A stretch of DNA of 64,000 bases. It comes from an uncultured Mucilaginibacter sp. (lineage in GTDB: Bacteria > Bacteroidota > Bacteroidia > Sphingobacteriales > Sphingobacteriaceae). Shown piece after piece: positions 51,256 through 59,770 of the stretch; position 1 is the stretch's first letter, and every line of letters begins with the position of its first letter. The notes under the pieces are model-generated. The model did not search any database. It was given only the letters and a program-made list of their open reading frames with translations, and was not told the origin of the DNA. The translations under genes and the position numbers were made by a program. The stretch lies in contig CAIPFE010000023.1 of NCBI GenBank assembly GCA_903864275.1, forward strand, positions 29,731 through 93,730, in the 5' to 3' direction.

Positions 51256-51480
51256 CTTTTAATTTCTTAGTCTTTCTGCGCTTCACCCTCATGCAACCAT
51301 CGGGCGCATGAGGCAAGTTTGCCCGGTGCCGTAGGCATCCGGGAAGTTTTTGTGGCAACAAAAACACAAACTTGCTCCTTACAGCGGATAAAAAACGGCC
51401 ATTGGCCGTTCGCCCTTTATATAGATATACATCTATACCGCAAGCGGTATTTTGCTGGTGAAAAAAAAGCGGTTTACCGC
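51256..51480. other. Candidate oriT with several palindromes
   Basis: Between mobC and the primase gene. Inverted repeats in order: CCTCATGC / GCATGAGG; CCCGGTGCC-GTA-GGCATCCGGG; GTTTTTGT / AACAAAAAC; AACGGCCA-T-TGGCCGTT (perfect); ATACCG-CAAG-CGGTAT. Placement in front of mobC and the cluster of dyads fit an origin of transfer. The nick site cannot be read. Confidence 0.55.
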
Positions 51481-52418
51481 CCAATTCCCAGCCCCCTTTC
51501 TTCAGGCGCTTCGCGCCTGATCTGCGCTTGCAAAGCGCCTCTTTGTTGGGCACTCAGGTATTCATTCACATCGTTATAGCCTTTGTAAAACTCGCTGGCA
51601 TCGATGCCGTTGATACCTGCTTGTCTCAACTTTTCTGCGGCGGTTTGTCCGGCCTTGTCGTTGTTTAAAAACAGAAATACATCTTTGTAACTTTTCAGTA
51701 TTTCGATGCTCCGCCCAATCAGGGCGACTGAATTAAGGATGATCACATCGGTTTCGGGCCTGCGCAATTGCTTCAATTCTAATAGTGACAAAAAGTCCAT
51801 GAAACCTTCAATTACGCAAACCGCTTGCGTGCCGTTGTGATTCTTAAGTATGGTGATATCCTTTGGCGAGGACGAGCCTTTAAACCAGTCATTACGCAAT
51901 TCGTAACCGCCGGAGCGGTTCGCAAAACCGATAGCGTTATAATTCTTACCTGCGATGGCAAAGCGAACTTCTTTACAATATGCTTTTGCCAGTGGCTGAC
52001 TGATACTTCTTTTTTTGATATAGGCCACCATCGCCGGGGTTTGAAGTTCCGTTACGTCCAGTATTTCGATATGATTTTCTTTGGCAGCCGGAGATTTTGG
52101 TCCGGGTGTAAAAGTTATTATCATTTTCGCATCAGGAGAAAGATGGGTATAGCCGCTGCTGAGCAGCGGCAAAAAATCCTTTACGCTGCATTTGTATAAC
52201 CGGATACCCAAATCAATCATATTACCGCCCTCACCTATGCCGAAGTCAAACCATGCGTTAAGCCGGGTGTTAACCTTAAAAGAAGCGTGACTTTCTTCAT
52301 GTAATGGGGAAAGGTACCAGTAGTTATTACCCCTGATATATTGTGGTTGGTAACCGCATTTTGCCAGGTATTCGATGATCGGGATTTGCCGGGCTTCACC
52401 GCAACTCAATGTTCTCAT
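51474..52418 (-). CDS. Primase-like protein with Toprim domain
   Basis: A 314-residue DnaG-like protein for element replication. The N-terminal domain resembles the CHC2 zinc-binding region (LSPLHEESHASFKVNTRLNAWFDFGIGEGGNMIDL) but the zinc-binding cysteines are replaced, so the finger is degenerate. The Toprim domain shows VIEGFMDFLSLL (catalytic Glu) near 205 and FLNNDKAGQTAAEKL near 260. It is followed on the minus strand by mobC and preceded by the helicase. It begins 219 bp after the iteron-containing gap. Confidence 0.8.
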   Translation of the reverse strand: MRTLSCGEARQIPIIEYLAKCGYQPQYIRGNNYWYLSPLHEESHASFKVNTRLNAWFDFGIGEGGNMIDLGIRLYKCSVKDFLPLLSSGYTHLSPDAKMIITFTPGPKSPAAKENHIEILDVTELQTPAMVAYIKKRSISQPLAKAYCKEVRFAIAGKNYNAIGFANRSGGYELRNDWFKGSSSPKDITILKNHNGTQAVCVIEGFMDFLSLLELKQLRRPETDVIILNSVALIGRSIEILKSYKDVFLFLNNDKAGQTAAEKLRQAGINGIDASEFYKGYNDVNEYLSAQQRGALQAQIRREAPEERGLGIGR

Positions 52419-52435
52419 ACGCTTTAGTGTTTATT

Positions 52436-52633
52436 TTTGATGATTTGATGAAATCATCACTTAATATTTTGTTGTTCAATTAGTTAACTCATCATCATTT
52501 ATTCATCAAATTTGTCATCAAATCATTTTGGTGGTTTTTTCTTTCATCAGCAATTGGCGTTGATGATACTTTGATGAAGTTTTGATGACTGTATTTTTTT
52601 GATTATCAATAAATTACATTACCTGTCATCAAA
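52436..52633. repeat. Iterons, seven TTTGATGA copies, probable replication origin
   Basis: TTTGATGA occurs at 52436-52443, 52444-52451, 52570-52577 and 52581-52588, and its complement TCATCAAA at 52503-52510, 52515-52522 and 52626-52633. Seven 8-mers in 198 bp is far above chance. AT-rich stretches separate them. It lies between the helicase and primase genes, the place expected for an origin or autoregulatory region. Confidence 0.8.
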
Positions 52634-52636
52634 TCA

Positions 52637-53836
52637 TCAGGAGTCGTTGATCTTTTCAATCACTTTGATACTCATGTTAAAGTAGCGGCCTTTCTGTGTG
52701 CTCTCATAGATAGTACCGTCCAGCCCAATCTTGTACTGGTTATAGGAGTTGGAATTGGCAGCCGGTTTCAAGTTCCACACGTTCTGTAGTACCCTGCGGA
52801 TAGCGGTGGTATCATGGTTGCGGAAACCTTTTTTATTCAGCCAGTCCTGCACATCGCCCACACAAAATTTCACTTCCTCTACTTCCTTTCCGTCCGCTAT
52901 TGTCAATAGTAGCCCGGCAATTTCCATCTCCAGTTTGTTCCGGTTTTGCCGGATAACTTTTTTGAGTGCGGGTGTAGCGATCTGCTGGGCGGTAAACCAC
53001 ATCCGGCTTTGTTTTGGCGTAGACAGCTTCCTACCTGTCAGGTAGTGAATGAGTAAAGGAATTTCCTTTTTAAGAGCGGGCAACAAGCCCTGATCTTCCT
53101 TTTCCAGTACGGGTATCTTGCGTATCCAGTACCGGGTTTCGCCGGGGTCAACCAGTACAAAATTATCCTCGTTATTACTGCATAAAATGAACTTGCCGAA
53201 AAATTCGATTTCCTGTCTGTCCTGTCCTTTGGCCTCGGATTTGTAGAATGTGGCAGTACTTAGATTTTTCAGGCGCTCGGAGTCTTCCCGGCGTTCCAAA
53301 AAAGTTTCATCCACTCCTATGATGACCTTATGCGCCCATTCTGCGTTAAAGTTTGAACGAAAGTCCTCGTTTGTGTTGATGGTCATGTTATCCCCGAAAA
53401 CCGCTTTCAGCAGATTTAAAAAAGTGGTCTTTCCTGTATTCCGCTCGGTGCTGACCAGGCAAAGGATGGGAAGCATCTGCATCGGCATTTCGAGCAGGAT
53501 TTTTAAATAATCCAAACCGTATTCGAGCTGGTCGCCGAAAATATGACCCAGGTAGGCCAGCGTCCGCTCCGGCTGTCCAATCTTCGGAATATGTATAAAT
53601 GGATGATACCGATTATAAAAATTGCCGATAAAGCGCTGGTAATGCAGGTGTGATGGTACAAAGCAAAAGCCATCATACTTCGGTATGCCGGACAGATAGC
53701 TCTTGCCATGATCTTGCTTAATGCACTCTACCGACCAGGGAAGGAGCAGTGTCATGCGGTCACCCGAAGCGAGGGGCTTTTGAACGATCTTGTAATAGGC
53801 CGTGCCGATTCGGAGATAAGGATATTCCTGTTCCAT
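52637..53836 (-). CDS. Replication helicase, SF3-like (DUF5906/primase-helicase type)
   Basis: A 399-residue protein with a central helicase of superfamily 3 type: Walker A in STERNTGKTTFLNLL (NTGKTT at 133-138), Walker B in VIIGVDET (172-178) and an Asn-rich sensor segment FILCSNNED near 223. The C-terminal part (from about 300) looks like a winged helix (VGDVQDWLNKKGFRNHDTTAIRRVLQ). Such proteins unwind mobile-element origins. It is in an operon: 8 nt after the HTH gene and 218 bp before the primase. Confidence 0.82.
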   Translation of the reverse strand: MEQEYPYLRIGTAYYKIVQKPLASGDRMTLLLPWSVECIKQDHGKSYLSGIPKYDGFCFVPSHLHYQRFIGNFYNRYHPFIHIPKIGQPERTLAYLGHIFGDQLEYGLDYLKILLEMPMQMLPILCLVSTERNTGKTTFLNLLKAVFGDNMTINTNEDFRSNFNAEWAHKVIIGVDETFLERREDSERLKNLSTATFYKSEAKGQDRQEIEFFGKFILCSNNEDNFVLVDPGETRYWIRKIPVLEKEDQGLLPALKKEIPLLIHYLTGRKLSTPKQSRMWFTAQQIATPALKKVIRQNRNKLEMEIAGLLLTIADGKEVEEVKFCVGDVQDWLNKKGFRNHDTTAIRRVLQNVWNLKPAANSNSYNQYKIGLDGTIYESTQKGRYFNMSIKVIEKINDS

Positions 53837-53844
53837 ATTTCCCT

Positions 53845-54192
53845 TTATTTTCTGCGCAAACGGCGTTTAAAAACAAAATTTTCTGCTTTCTCGGCTATTT
53901 CTTTGTCGGTTAGCCTTTTATGGGACATCAGCCAGCTAACGATCTCCTTTTTAGAGAACCTGACACCACCATTAGGAAGAACAATACAGGGAATCTTTCC
54001 TGCGGATTTTAACTGGTAAAGGGTTTGGCGTGCGTAACCTGTAGTTTTCTCTGCTACTTCATAGCCGCCTATTTCATCTTCGTCACTCGGTACCGGTAGT
54101 GGTGCGGGCAAAGCTGTTGCGGATTCTTTTAAAATGGTCAACAGATCTGATACTTTAAGATCTATTACCCTAGTGTTTTCATTGATATTCAT
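53845..54192 (-). CDS. HTH DNA-binding protein, excisionase type
   Basis: A 115-residue protein from ATG 54192 (the frame opens 14 codons earlier). The C-terminal half holds the DNA-binding domain: GGYEVAEKTTGYARQTLYQLKSAGKIPCIVLPNGGVRFSKKEIVSWL, a MerR-type helix-turn-helix with wing as in HTH_17 excisionases, then a basic helix. The N-terminal part is acidic (EDEIGGYE preceded by PVPSDED). Directly upstream of the replication genes and downstream of the integrase, it probably controls excision and replication. Confidence 0.82.
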   Translation of the reverse strand: MNINENTRVIDLKVSDLLTILKESATALPAPLPVPSDEDEIGGYEVAEKTTGYARQTLYQLKSAGKIPCIVLPNGGVRFSKKEIVSWLMSHKRLTDKEIAEKAENFVFKRRLRRK

Positions 54193-54321
54193 TCGACCTC
54201 CGTTTTGGTTAACGGAAGCAAAAAAATAGAACAAAATAGACCTATACGACCGATTGGGCGGTATCGTACGAACGTACTTTATGTCACGCTTGGGTACATT
54301 ATGGAGTTCTATCCAAAACGT

Positions 54322-55281
54322 TTATTCTTTTAGGATTGATTTATATACCTCGACATAATCATCGGGTAAGGTTTTAAATCTTTCGTTCTCTAATACGACA
54401 AGTCCTTTGTTTTGACCGATCATAAAAACGGAATGCAATAATCCCCTATGACTTTTTTTCAAAATATCCTCCGAAAGTATTTTCCGGTCTTTAATGCAGT
54501 ATTTAAGGAAACCTGCCAGCGTTTTGTCCGGTGCACCATTACGTATAATTTCGGTAAGCTCTATTTTTCCCTGCTCATTATATTTAAAAAGTGGCCCGCT
54601 TTTACTGTGCCTGTTCAGGTCATCTATTAATTTTTTAAATGCCATTTCCTTTTCTTCTATTGTTTTACCTTGCCGCCAAAAATCATAGAATGACTGCGGT
54701 TTACGCAATAACTGAAAATCCTCCTTGTCTATCTGACCAAGTGCAAAAAGTTGTTTTTGCCAGTCCTTGCTCCAAAACAGATAGAAAACAGCATCGATAT
54801 TTTTCTTATTTCCGGCGGGAAAAATCTGACCGATCAAGACGTAGCCGATAAAACAGGTAATAATAAATCCCAAAAGACTAATAGCAACAAAATACGTGCC
54901 TTTAGAATAGACACCGAAACCCAAAAACAAAAGGCCGATCAACAAAAATGACAGGCCATAGAAAACCATCAGCAGGTAGTGAAAAAAACTTACATTGATA
55001 TAAAACAAGCGAAGCTTGCTAACTTCTATCGGGTCAAGACCATCAAAAGTATCCTTAACCTGCAATAAACGCTCCTGTGTCGGCAAATGATGAAAACGGC
55101 CACTAAGCTCATCCTGCCAGTTTTTAAAACTTACCGATAAAAATAATTGGACGGGCAATAGCCAAATGCCTAATACGCCAAAGGTAATAATCAGCGGCAA
55201 GCGTATTCCCGGAACCAAAAGGTAGACCAGGGTAAACGCTATTACTAAACCGATTTCAAAAAAAACCTTTTTCATATTCAA
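54322..55281 (-). CDS. Membrane protein between HTH gene and integrase
   Basis: A 319-residue protein, not recognised. Four to five membrane helices in the first 155 residues (about 5-22, 27-47, 80-105, 112-135, 138-155) are followed by a soluble domain of about 160 residues with many charged helices (YDFWRQGKTIEEKEMAFKKLIDD, LAGFLKYCIKDRKILSEDIL). It overlaps the integrase start by 4 nt (ATGA), so it is translated with the integrase. Membrane proteins in an integration module are unusual; a role in entry exclusion or regulation is a guess. Confidence 0.6.
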   Translation of the reverse strand: MNMKKVFFEIGLVIAFTLVYLLVPGIRLPLIITFGVLGIWLLPVQLFLSVSFKNWQDELSGRFHHLPTQERLLQVKDTFDGLDPIEVSKLRLFYINVSFFHYLLMVFYGLSFLLIGLLFLGFGVYSKGTYFVAISLLGFIITCFIGYVLIGQIFPAGNKKNIDAVFYLFWSKDWQKQLFALGQIDKEDFQLLRKPQSFYDFWRQGKTIEEKEMAFKKLIDDLNRHSKSGPLFKYNEQGKIELTEIIRNGAPDKTLAGFLKYCIKDRKILSEDILKKSHRGLLHSVFMIGQNKGLVVLENERFKTLPDDYVEVYKSILKE

Positions 55282-56354
55282 AGTTTAGGGAATTTCAACA
55301 TTTCGTTTCTTTTCTTTTCGTCAACGATTTTAGCATAGATTTGGGTCATTTCGATTTTACTGTGTCCCAGCAGTTCTTTCATGGTATATATATCGATTCC
55401 AAAAGTCAGGCCAATGGTTGCAAAAGTGTGCCGGGCAGCATGGAAATGGAGGTTTTTTTTCAGACCGGCTTCCAATGCCCAGAATTTTAAGTAAACATTC
55501 ACCACCTGACTTGTTGGCAAATCCCAAAACACTTTCTTATTTGTAGGATGCTTGACCACTTTTGCAATAATCATTTTTGCTTCATCGGCCAATGGTACAG
55601 TAACAATTTTCTTTGTCGTTTTTGCCGGTCGAAAAATCAGCTGTTCGTTAACAATTTCATCGTAATGCAATTTCTTAATATCCGAAAACCGCAAACCAGT
55701 AAAACAAGAAAATATAAAAGCTTCCCTGATCTGGCTGTTTCCTCTTTTGGGAACGTAATTAGCTAAGGTTCTTACTTCTTCAATAGTAAGCGTGGTGCGC
55801 TCCGAGTCTTCCTCCTCGATAATCTTAAAACTACCAAAAGGAGAAGTTTGAATAATCCCTTTAATTACCAGTTTATTGAAATGCTGCCTGAACACGGACA
55901 TGTAGGCATTAGTTGTATTTCTGCTAACCTGATTAAGCAGGTAACTCTGAAACTTATCTAAAAATTCTTCATCTACTTCCTGGAATAATATGGTTCGTTT
56001 GGGGCAATACTTTCCAAGATGAATGATCAGGCATTCCAATTTATAATTAAATTTCTTTGCAAGGCATTGATCAAGATAGTCCTGAAGATAATAATTGATC
56101 TTGGCAGGTTGCTTATAGCCATGCTCCGAGAAATTTAGTTCGTCCTCTCTTTTATTACGAAGTGCTTTAATAATCTTCAGTTTTTCTTTATCAGGCTCGC
56201 TAACACGGCTTGCTGCATCAGAATAGTCTTTATCTACATAAATCTTAAGAAACTCGTAATTGCGTTTACCTTTACCCTCACCGGTATTGGAATAGACATC
56301 CAAATAAGCACTAAATTTGCCTGTGCTTAGCTTTTTGTATCTAATAGTTACCAT
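55278..56354 (-). CDS. Tyrosine recombinase (integrase)
   Basis: A 358-residue phage-type integrase that inserts and excises the element. The catalytic residues are visible: Arg222 in FTGLRFSD, His305 and Arg308 in HFHAARHT, His331 in LLGHSKIE and nucleophile Tyr340 in TQIYAKI. A core-binding helical domain lies at about 85-175 and an arm-binding N-terminal domain before it. It lies next to the right att site; a 16-bp inverted repeat and AGTAAC words upstream are probably arm sites. Bacteroidota type. Confidence 0.93.
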   Translation of the reverse strand: MVTIRYKKLSTGKFSAYLDVYSNTGEGKGKRNYEFLKIYVDKDYSDAASRVSEPDKEKLKIIKALRNKREDELNFSEHGYKQPAKINYYLQDYLDQCLAKKFNYKLECLIIHLGKYCPKRTILFQEVDEEFLDKFQSYLLNQVSRNTTNAYMSVFRQHFNKLVIKGIIQTSPFGSFKIIEEEDSERTTLTIEEVRTLANYVPKRGNSQIREAFIFSCFTGLRFSDIKKLHYDEIVNEQLIFRPAKTTKKIVTVPLADEAKMIIAKVVKHPTNKKVFWDLPTSQVVNVYLKFWALEAGLKKNLHFHAARHTFATIGLTFGIDIYTMKELLGHSKIEMTQIYAKIVDEKKRNEMLKFPKL

Positions 56355-56377
56355 GACTTATTAATTACTGTTAATTT

Positions 56378-56432
56378 GTTACTTTTGTTACTCGTCAAAC
56401 CTGAATAGTAACACCTGAGTAACAAAAGTAAC
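56378..56432. promoter_or_regulatory. Integrase arm-binding or control sites
   Basis: GTTACTTTTGTTACTC (56378-56393) pairs perfectly with GAGTAACAAAAGTAAC (56417-56432). AGTAAC also occurs twice near the left end (43473, 43484). Location next to the integrase and att makes arm binding or autoregulation likely. Confidence 0.65.
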
Positions 56433-56552
56433 ATAAAATAGAATAAAAAACAAAAGATTAAGAACGCTATTAAAACATTTTTAACATTGATAATCAATAC
56501 ATTAACATCATTAACCTATCCCATTCTTTATGGGATTATATACTCTTAAAAG

Positions 56553-56561
56553 CATGGCCGG
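56553..56561 (+). other. attR core, CATGGCCGG, overlapping the hemW start
   Basis: The nine bases CATGGCCGG include the ATG of hemW at 56554. Same as 43423-43431. Confidence 0.65.
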
Positions 56562-57675
56562 CATATATATTCACATCCCCTTTTGCAAGCAGGCATGCTA
56601 TTATTGCGATTTTCATTTCAGCACCTCATTAAAATATAAGGATGAACTTTTGCAGGCCCTGGTAAAAGAGATCCAACTTCAGAAAAATTATCTTAAGGGC
56701 GAAACAATAGAAACCATTTACTTTGGCGGAGGCACGCCGTCACTGTTAAGTGCTGATGAAATAAACTTACTGATCAATACAGTTATAGGTTTACACACCG
56801 TATCATCAAATGCCGAAATAACTTTAGAAGCCAACCCGGATGACCTGCATAGAGAAAAGCTGCAATCCCTTCGCCAAACCGATATAAACCGTTTTAGTAT
56901 TGGCATTCAGTCATTTTTTGATGAGGACCTGGAGTGGATGAACCGGGTACACCGGGCAAATGAAGCCGAAGCCTCTGTAAAAATGGCGCAGGATGCCGGG
57001 TTTGAGAACCTGACAGTCGACCTTATTTACGGTTATCCTCTGCTAACTGACCAAAAATGGAAGTATAATCTCGATAAGGTATTTGAACTGGGTATGCCGC
57101 ATGTATCATCCTACTCCATGACCGTCGAGCCAAAAACCGCGCTGGCCTCTTTCATAAAAAATAAAAAACAGCCGGCTATGAACGAGCAGCAAAGTGCCGA
57201 ACAATTTATTTCACTGATGGACGCCATGCAAACGCATGGATTTGAACATTACGAAATATCGAATTTTTGCAAGCCCGGGCATTACTCAAGGCACAACTCC
57301 AACTACTGGAAAGGGGTAAAATACCTGGGTATCGGCCCTTCGGCCCATTCGTATAATGGTGGGGAGAGACAATGGAATGTTGCCAATAATTCAAAATACA
57401 TCCAGGCCATCGATACCGGCAACATACCAGCAGAAATAGAAATACTAAGTGAAGCAGACCGCTTGAATGAATATATAATGACATCCATACGCACCATTTG
57501 GGGGCTCGACCTGGCATGGCTCAATTCCATTGCCCCGGCCTCCTCCGATCAACTCCTGATAGCAGCCCGGCGCTTTTTTGATAATCAATGGATCGAGCAA
57601 AAAGGAGAAATAATTTACCTCACCCAAACGGGTAAATTATATGCAGATAATATTGCTTCGGGGTTGTTTTTTTAG
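56554..57675 (+). CDS. hemW: Heme chaperone HemW (radical SAM)
   Basis: A 373-residue radical SAM protein (from ATG 56554) that binds and delivers heme; formerly called oxygen-independent coproporphyrinogen oxidase-like. The cluster motif CxxxCxxC is at Cys11, Cys15, Cys18 in HIPFCKQACYYCDF, and FGGGTPSLLS plus the HemN C-terminal domain follow. The residues MAGIYIHIPF are the normal start. In-frame ATG 56530 would add MGLYTLKS encoded by element DNA. The element lies directly before the gene, which has lost its old promoter (43412). Confidence 0.93.
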   Translation: MAGIYIHIPFCKQACYYCDFHFSTSLKYKDELLQALVKEIQLQKNYLKGETIETIYFGGGTPSLLSADEINLLINTVIGLHTVSSNAEITLEANPDDLHREKLQSLRQTDINRFSIGIQSFFDEDLEWMNRVHRANEAEASVKMAQDAGFENLTVDLIYGYPLLTDQKWKYNLDKVFELGMPHVSSYSMTVEPKTALASFIKNKKQPAMNEQQSAEQFISLMDAMQTHGFEHYEISNFCKPGHYSRHNSNYWKGVKYLGIGPSAHSYNGGERQWNVANNSKYIQAIDTGNIPAEIEILSEADRLNEYIMTSIRTIWGLDLAWLNSIAPASSDQLLIAARRFFDNQWIEQKGEIIYLTQTGKLYADNIASGLFF

Positions 57676-57790
57676 ATATCGACAATTTATTCCAAAAGTA
57701 AAATCACGAACAAACAGAAAAAATACTGCTGCTTAAAAACCGCCGTCTCCCAAACCCCGTATCTTCTCCTAAACAAAACACATTAACATT

Positions 57791-58339
57791 ATGAAAAAAA
57801 TAATTATCGCGGCCTTTGCATTAGCAGCTTTTGCAATAGCGCCAAAAGCAAATGCACAAGACCCAATGGTGGGTGGTGCAGCTATGTACCCAACAAAAAA
57901 CATTGTTGAAAATGCAGTAAATTCCAAGGACCACACTACGCTGGTTGCAGCAGTAAAAGCGGCCGATTTAGTTGGGACTTTGGAGTCGGCAGGACCTTTC
58001 ACAGTATTCGCGCCAACCAACGAGGCATTCGACAAATTGCCTGCCGGAACAGTTGACAACCTGGTAAAGCCTGAAAACAAAGCAACTTTAACAAAAATTT
58101 TAACTTACCACGTTGTGGCAGGCCGTTTAAGCTCTGCTGATCTGTGGGCGCAGGTTAAAGCCGGTAACGGAAAAGCCGAATTAAAAACAGTTGAAGGTGG
58201 CACCTTAACCGCTATGGCAAAAGGCAAAAAGCTTTACCTGGTTGATGAAAAAGGCGGAATGTCGTGGATAACTATTGCCGACGTAAATCAAAGCAATGGG
58301 GTGATACACGTGGTAAATACCGTATTAATGCCCAATTAA
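57791..58339 (+). CDS. Secreted fasciclin (FAS1) domain protein
   Basis: A 182-residue protein with a signal peptide (residues 1-23, ending PKANAQ) and one FAS1 domain with the two conserved blocks: FTVFAPTNEAFDKLP (about 76-90) and the C-terminal NGVIHVVNTVLMPN. FAS1 domains mediate adhesion to cells or matrix. The region MYPTKNIVENAVNSKDHTTLVAAVKAADLV opens the domain. Monocistronic, closed by a hairpin terminator. Confidence 0.88.
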   Translation: MKKIIIAAFALAAFAIAPKANAQDPMVGGAAMYPTKNIVENAVNSKDHTTLVAAVKAADLVGTLESAGPFTVFAPTNEAFDKLPAGTVDNLVKPENKATLTKILTYHVVAGRLSSADLWAQVKAGNGKAELKTVEGGTLTAMAKGKKLYLVDEKGGMSWITIADVNQSNGVIHVVNTVLMPN

Positions 58340-58417
58340 GTTCAGTTGGCAATTGGGAATGGGCAGTTTGCAGTTTAAGCGCAAACCCTTTAAAATTCAC
58401 TGTCGCAAAATCAGAAA

Positions 58418-58445
58418 AAGCTTCTCAATTATGGGAGGCTTTTTT
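58418..58445 (+). terminator. Terminator of the fasciclin gene
   Basis: AAGCTTCTC (58418-58426) pairs with GGGAGGCTT (58433-58441), two G-U pairs, then TTTTTT. It is 79 nt after the stop. Confidence 0.8.
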
Positions 58446-58483
58446 GTTGTTATGTGCCACTAACTCAAACGCCAATAATTCTA

Positions 58484-58491
58484 TACCTTTG
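58484..58491 (+). promoter_or_regulatory. -7 box of the FAD oxidoreductase gene
   Basis: TACCTTTG, 11 nt before the TTG start at 58503. No matching -33. Confidence 0.5.
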
Positions 58492-58502
58492 AATTTTGAC
58501 AA

Positions 58503-59639
58503 TTGGGAACAAACACATTTTCATACTGGGAACGGACGGCATTTATTGATGATGCTGATATAATTATAATAGGCAGCGGGATTGTTGGCCTCAGCGCAGC
58601 TATGCATTTAAAAAAGCAGCACCCTGCATTAAAAGTACTGGTTTTGGAGCGGGGTTTTTTACCCACAGGTGCAAGTACGAAAAACGCCGGATTTGCCTGT
58701 TTTGGTATGGTATCCGAACAGCTTGCGGCTTTAAAACGTTCGTCCGAAGATGAAGTTTCGCGCCTGGTTAACTATAAATGGCGTGGCCTGCAGCGGTTAC
58801 GGGAAAATTTGGGCGATGAAAATATCGATTACCAGCAGCATGGTGGGTATGAATTATTTATGGACGATGAAGTCGAGCGGGCCGACCAATGCTTTAGCCA
58901 GATCACTTACCTAAATAAATTATTAAAAGATGCTATCGGATCATCCCCTATTTATTCGATTGCCGATGCCAAAATTGCTGATTTCGGATTTAATGGGGTT
59001 AGCCGGATGATCTATAATCCCTTCGAGGGGCAGATACATACCGGCAAAATGATGCGCGCATTATTAAATAAGGTATATAACCTTGGTGTGTTGGTTTTAA
59101 ACGACTGCGAGATACACAAAATTGAAAATGAAAACAGCTATATAAAGCTTATTACCTCCCAGGGAAATTTTAAAACCGGGAAAGTAATATTAGCCACAAA
59201 TGCTTTTGCAAACCAGTTGTTCCCCGAACTGAAAGTTATCCCCGGTCGCGGCCAGGTTTTGGTTAGCAAACCCATCCCCGGCTTAAAGCTAAAAGGCACT
59301 TATCATTTTGATGAAGGCTATTACTATTTCCGCAATATCGATGGTCGCATACTTTTTGGCGGCGGCCGCAACCTTGATTTTAAGGCTGAAGAAACAGCAG
59401 AATTCGGCCATACAGAAATAGTGAAAAACAAACTGACCGACTATTTAAAAGAGGTAATACTACCCGGCCAGGATTTCGAAATTGACTACTGGTGGAGCGG
59501 TATCATGGGTTTTGGTGAAGAAATAAGCCCTATCGTAAAACAGGTTGAACCGAATATATTTTGCGCGGTGAGGTGTAATGGCATGGGTGTAGCCATGGGC
59601 AGTTTGGTAGGGGAAGAAGTGGCGGAACTGGCGCTTTGA
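58503..59639 (+). CDS. FAD-dependent amine oxidoreductase (DAO family)
   Basis: A 378-residue FAD enzyme. The Rossmann dinucleotide fold is at about 18-50 (ADIIIIGSGIVGLSAAMHL), and GGGRNLDFK, the ATG-type motif LATNAFANQLFP and the C-terminal AVRCNGMGVAMG match the D-amino acid oxidase/glycine oxidase superfamily. Oxidised substrate unknown. The start is a TTG at 58503, 11 nt after a good -7 box; the first 15 residues (GTNTFSYWERTAFIDDAD) precede the fold. A later internal Met (MHLKKQ) is too late. Confidence 0.87.
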   Translation: MGTNTFSYWERTAFIDDADIIIIGSGIVGLSAAMHLKKQHPALKVLVLERGFLPTGASTKNAGFACFGMVSEQLAALKRSSEDEVSRLVNYKWRGLQRLRENLGDENIDYQQHGGYELFMDDEVERADQCFSQITYLNKLLKDAIGSSPIYSIADAKIADFGFNGVSRMIYNPFEGQIHTGKMMRALLNKVYNLGVLVLNDCEIHKIENENSYIKLITSQGNFKTGKVILATNAFANQLFPELKVIPGRGQVLVSKPIPGLKLKGTYHFDEGYYYFRNIDGRILFGGGRNLDFKAEETAEFGHTEIVKNKLTDYLKEVILPGQDFEIDYWWSGIMGFGEEISPIVKQVEPNIFCAVRCNGMGVAMGSLVGEEVAELAL

Positions 59640-59722
59640 TGTCGAATGTCGGATGTTCGATTTCGGATTTATTTAATTTGGGATTTTTTAATTCGGAAGT
59701 CGAAATGTTGAATGCGGAATGG
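59640..59722. repeat. Repeat, 'TTCCGAAATC/TTCGGATTT' family
   Basis: GATGTCGAATGTCGG, TTCGATTTCGGATTT, TTCGGAAGTCGAAATG and GAATGCGGAAT recur as iterated words. Two smaller copies at 59977-60003 follow the next gene. Confidence 0.55.
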
Positions 59723-59770
59723 GTCTTATTTATAAAAAAATCGTAATTTCGAAGCCTGCTAACTGAAAAC

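Larger units (their letters stand above)
43423..56561. mobile_element. Integrative mobilizable element inserted at the start of hemW
   Basis: A 13.1-kb unit bounded by CATGGCCGG. It carries integrase, HTH/excisionase, replication pair (primase and SF3-like helicase) with iterons, a MobC/relaxase/accessory operon, two XRE regulators and AT-rich cargo. No transfer (Tra) genes, so it needs a helper for conjugation. Its right boundary is set by the hemW start codon, its left boundary by the orphaned promoter and a repeat of the core. AGTAAC-type sites lie near both ends. The exact crossover within the 9 bp cannot be read here. Confidence 0.82.

Noticed and set aside
51319..51579. 86-residue plus-strand frame in the candidate oriT
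   Set aside because: It crosses dyads and the end of the primase gene, has no start context and no protein-like features.
43423..56561. Full conjugative transposon
   Set aside because: No TraG/VirB4-type ATPase, coupling protein or pilus genes are visible, only relaxase, MobC and an accessory protein.
43423..56561. Prophage
   Set aside because: XRE regulators, primase, helicase and integrase would fit, but there are no capsid, terminase, portal, tail or lysis genes, while a relaxase is present.
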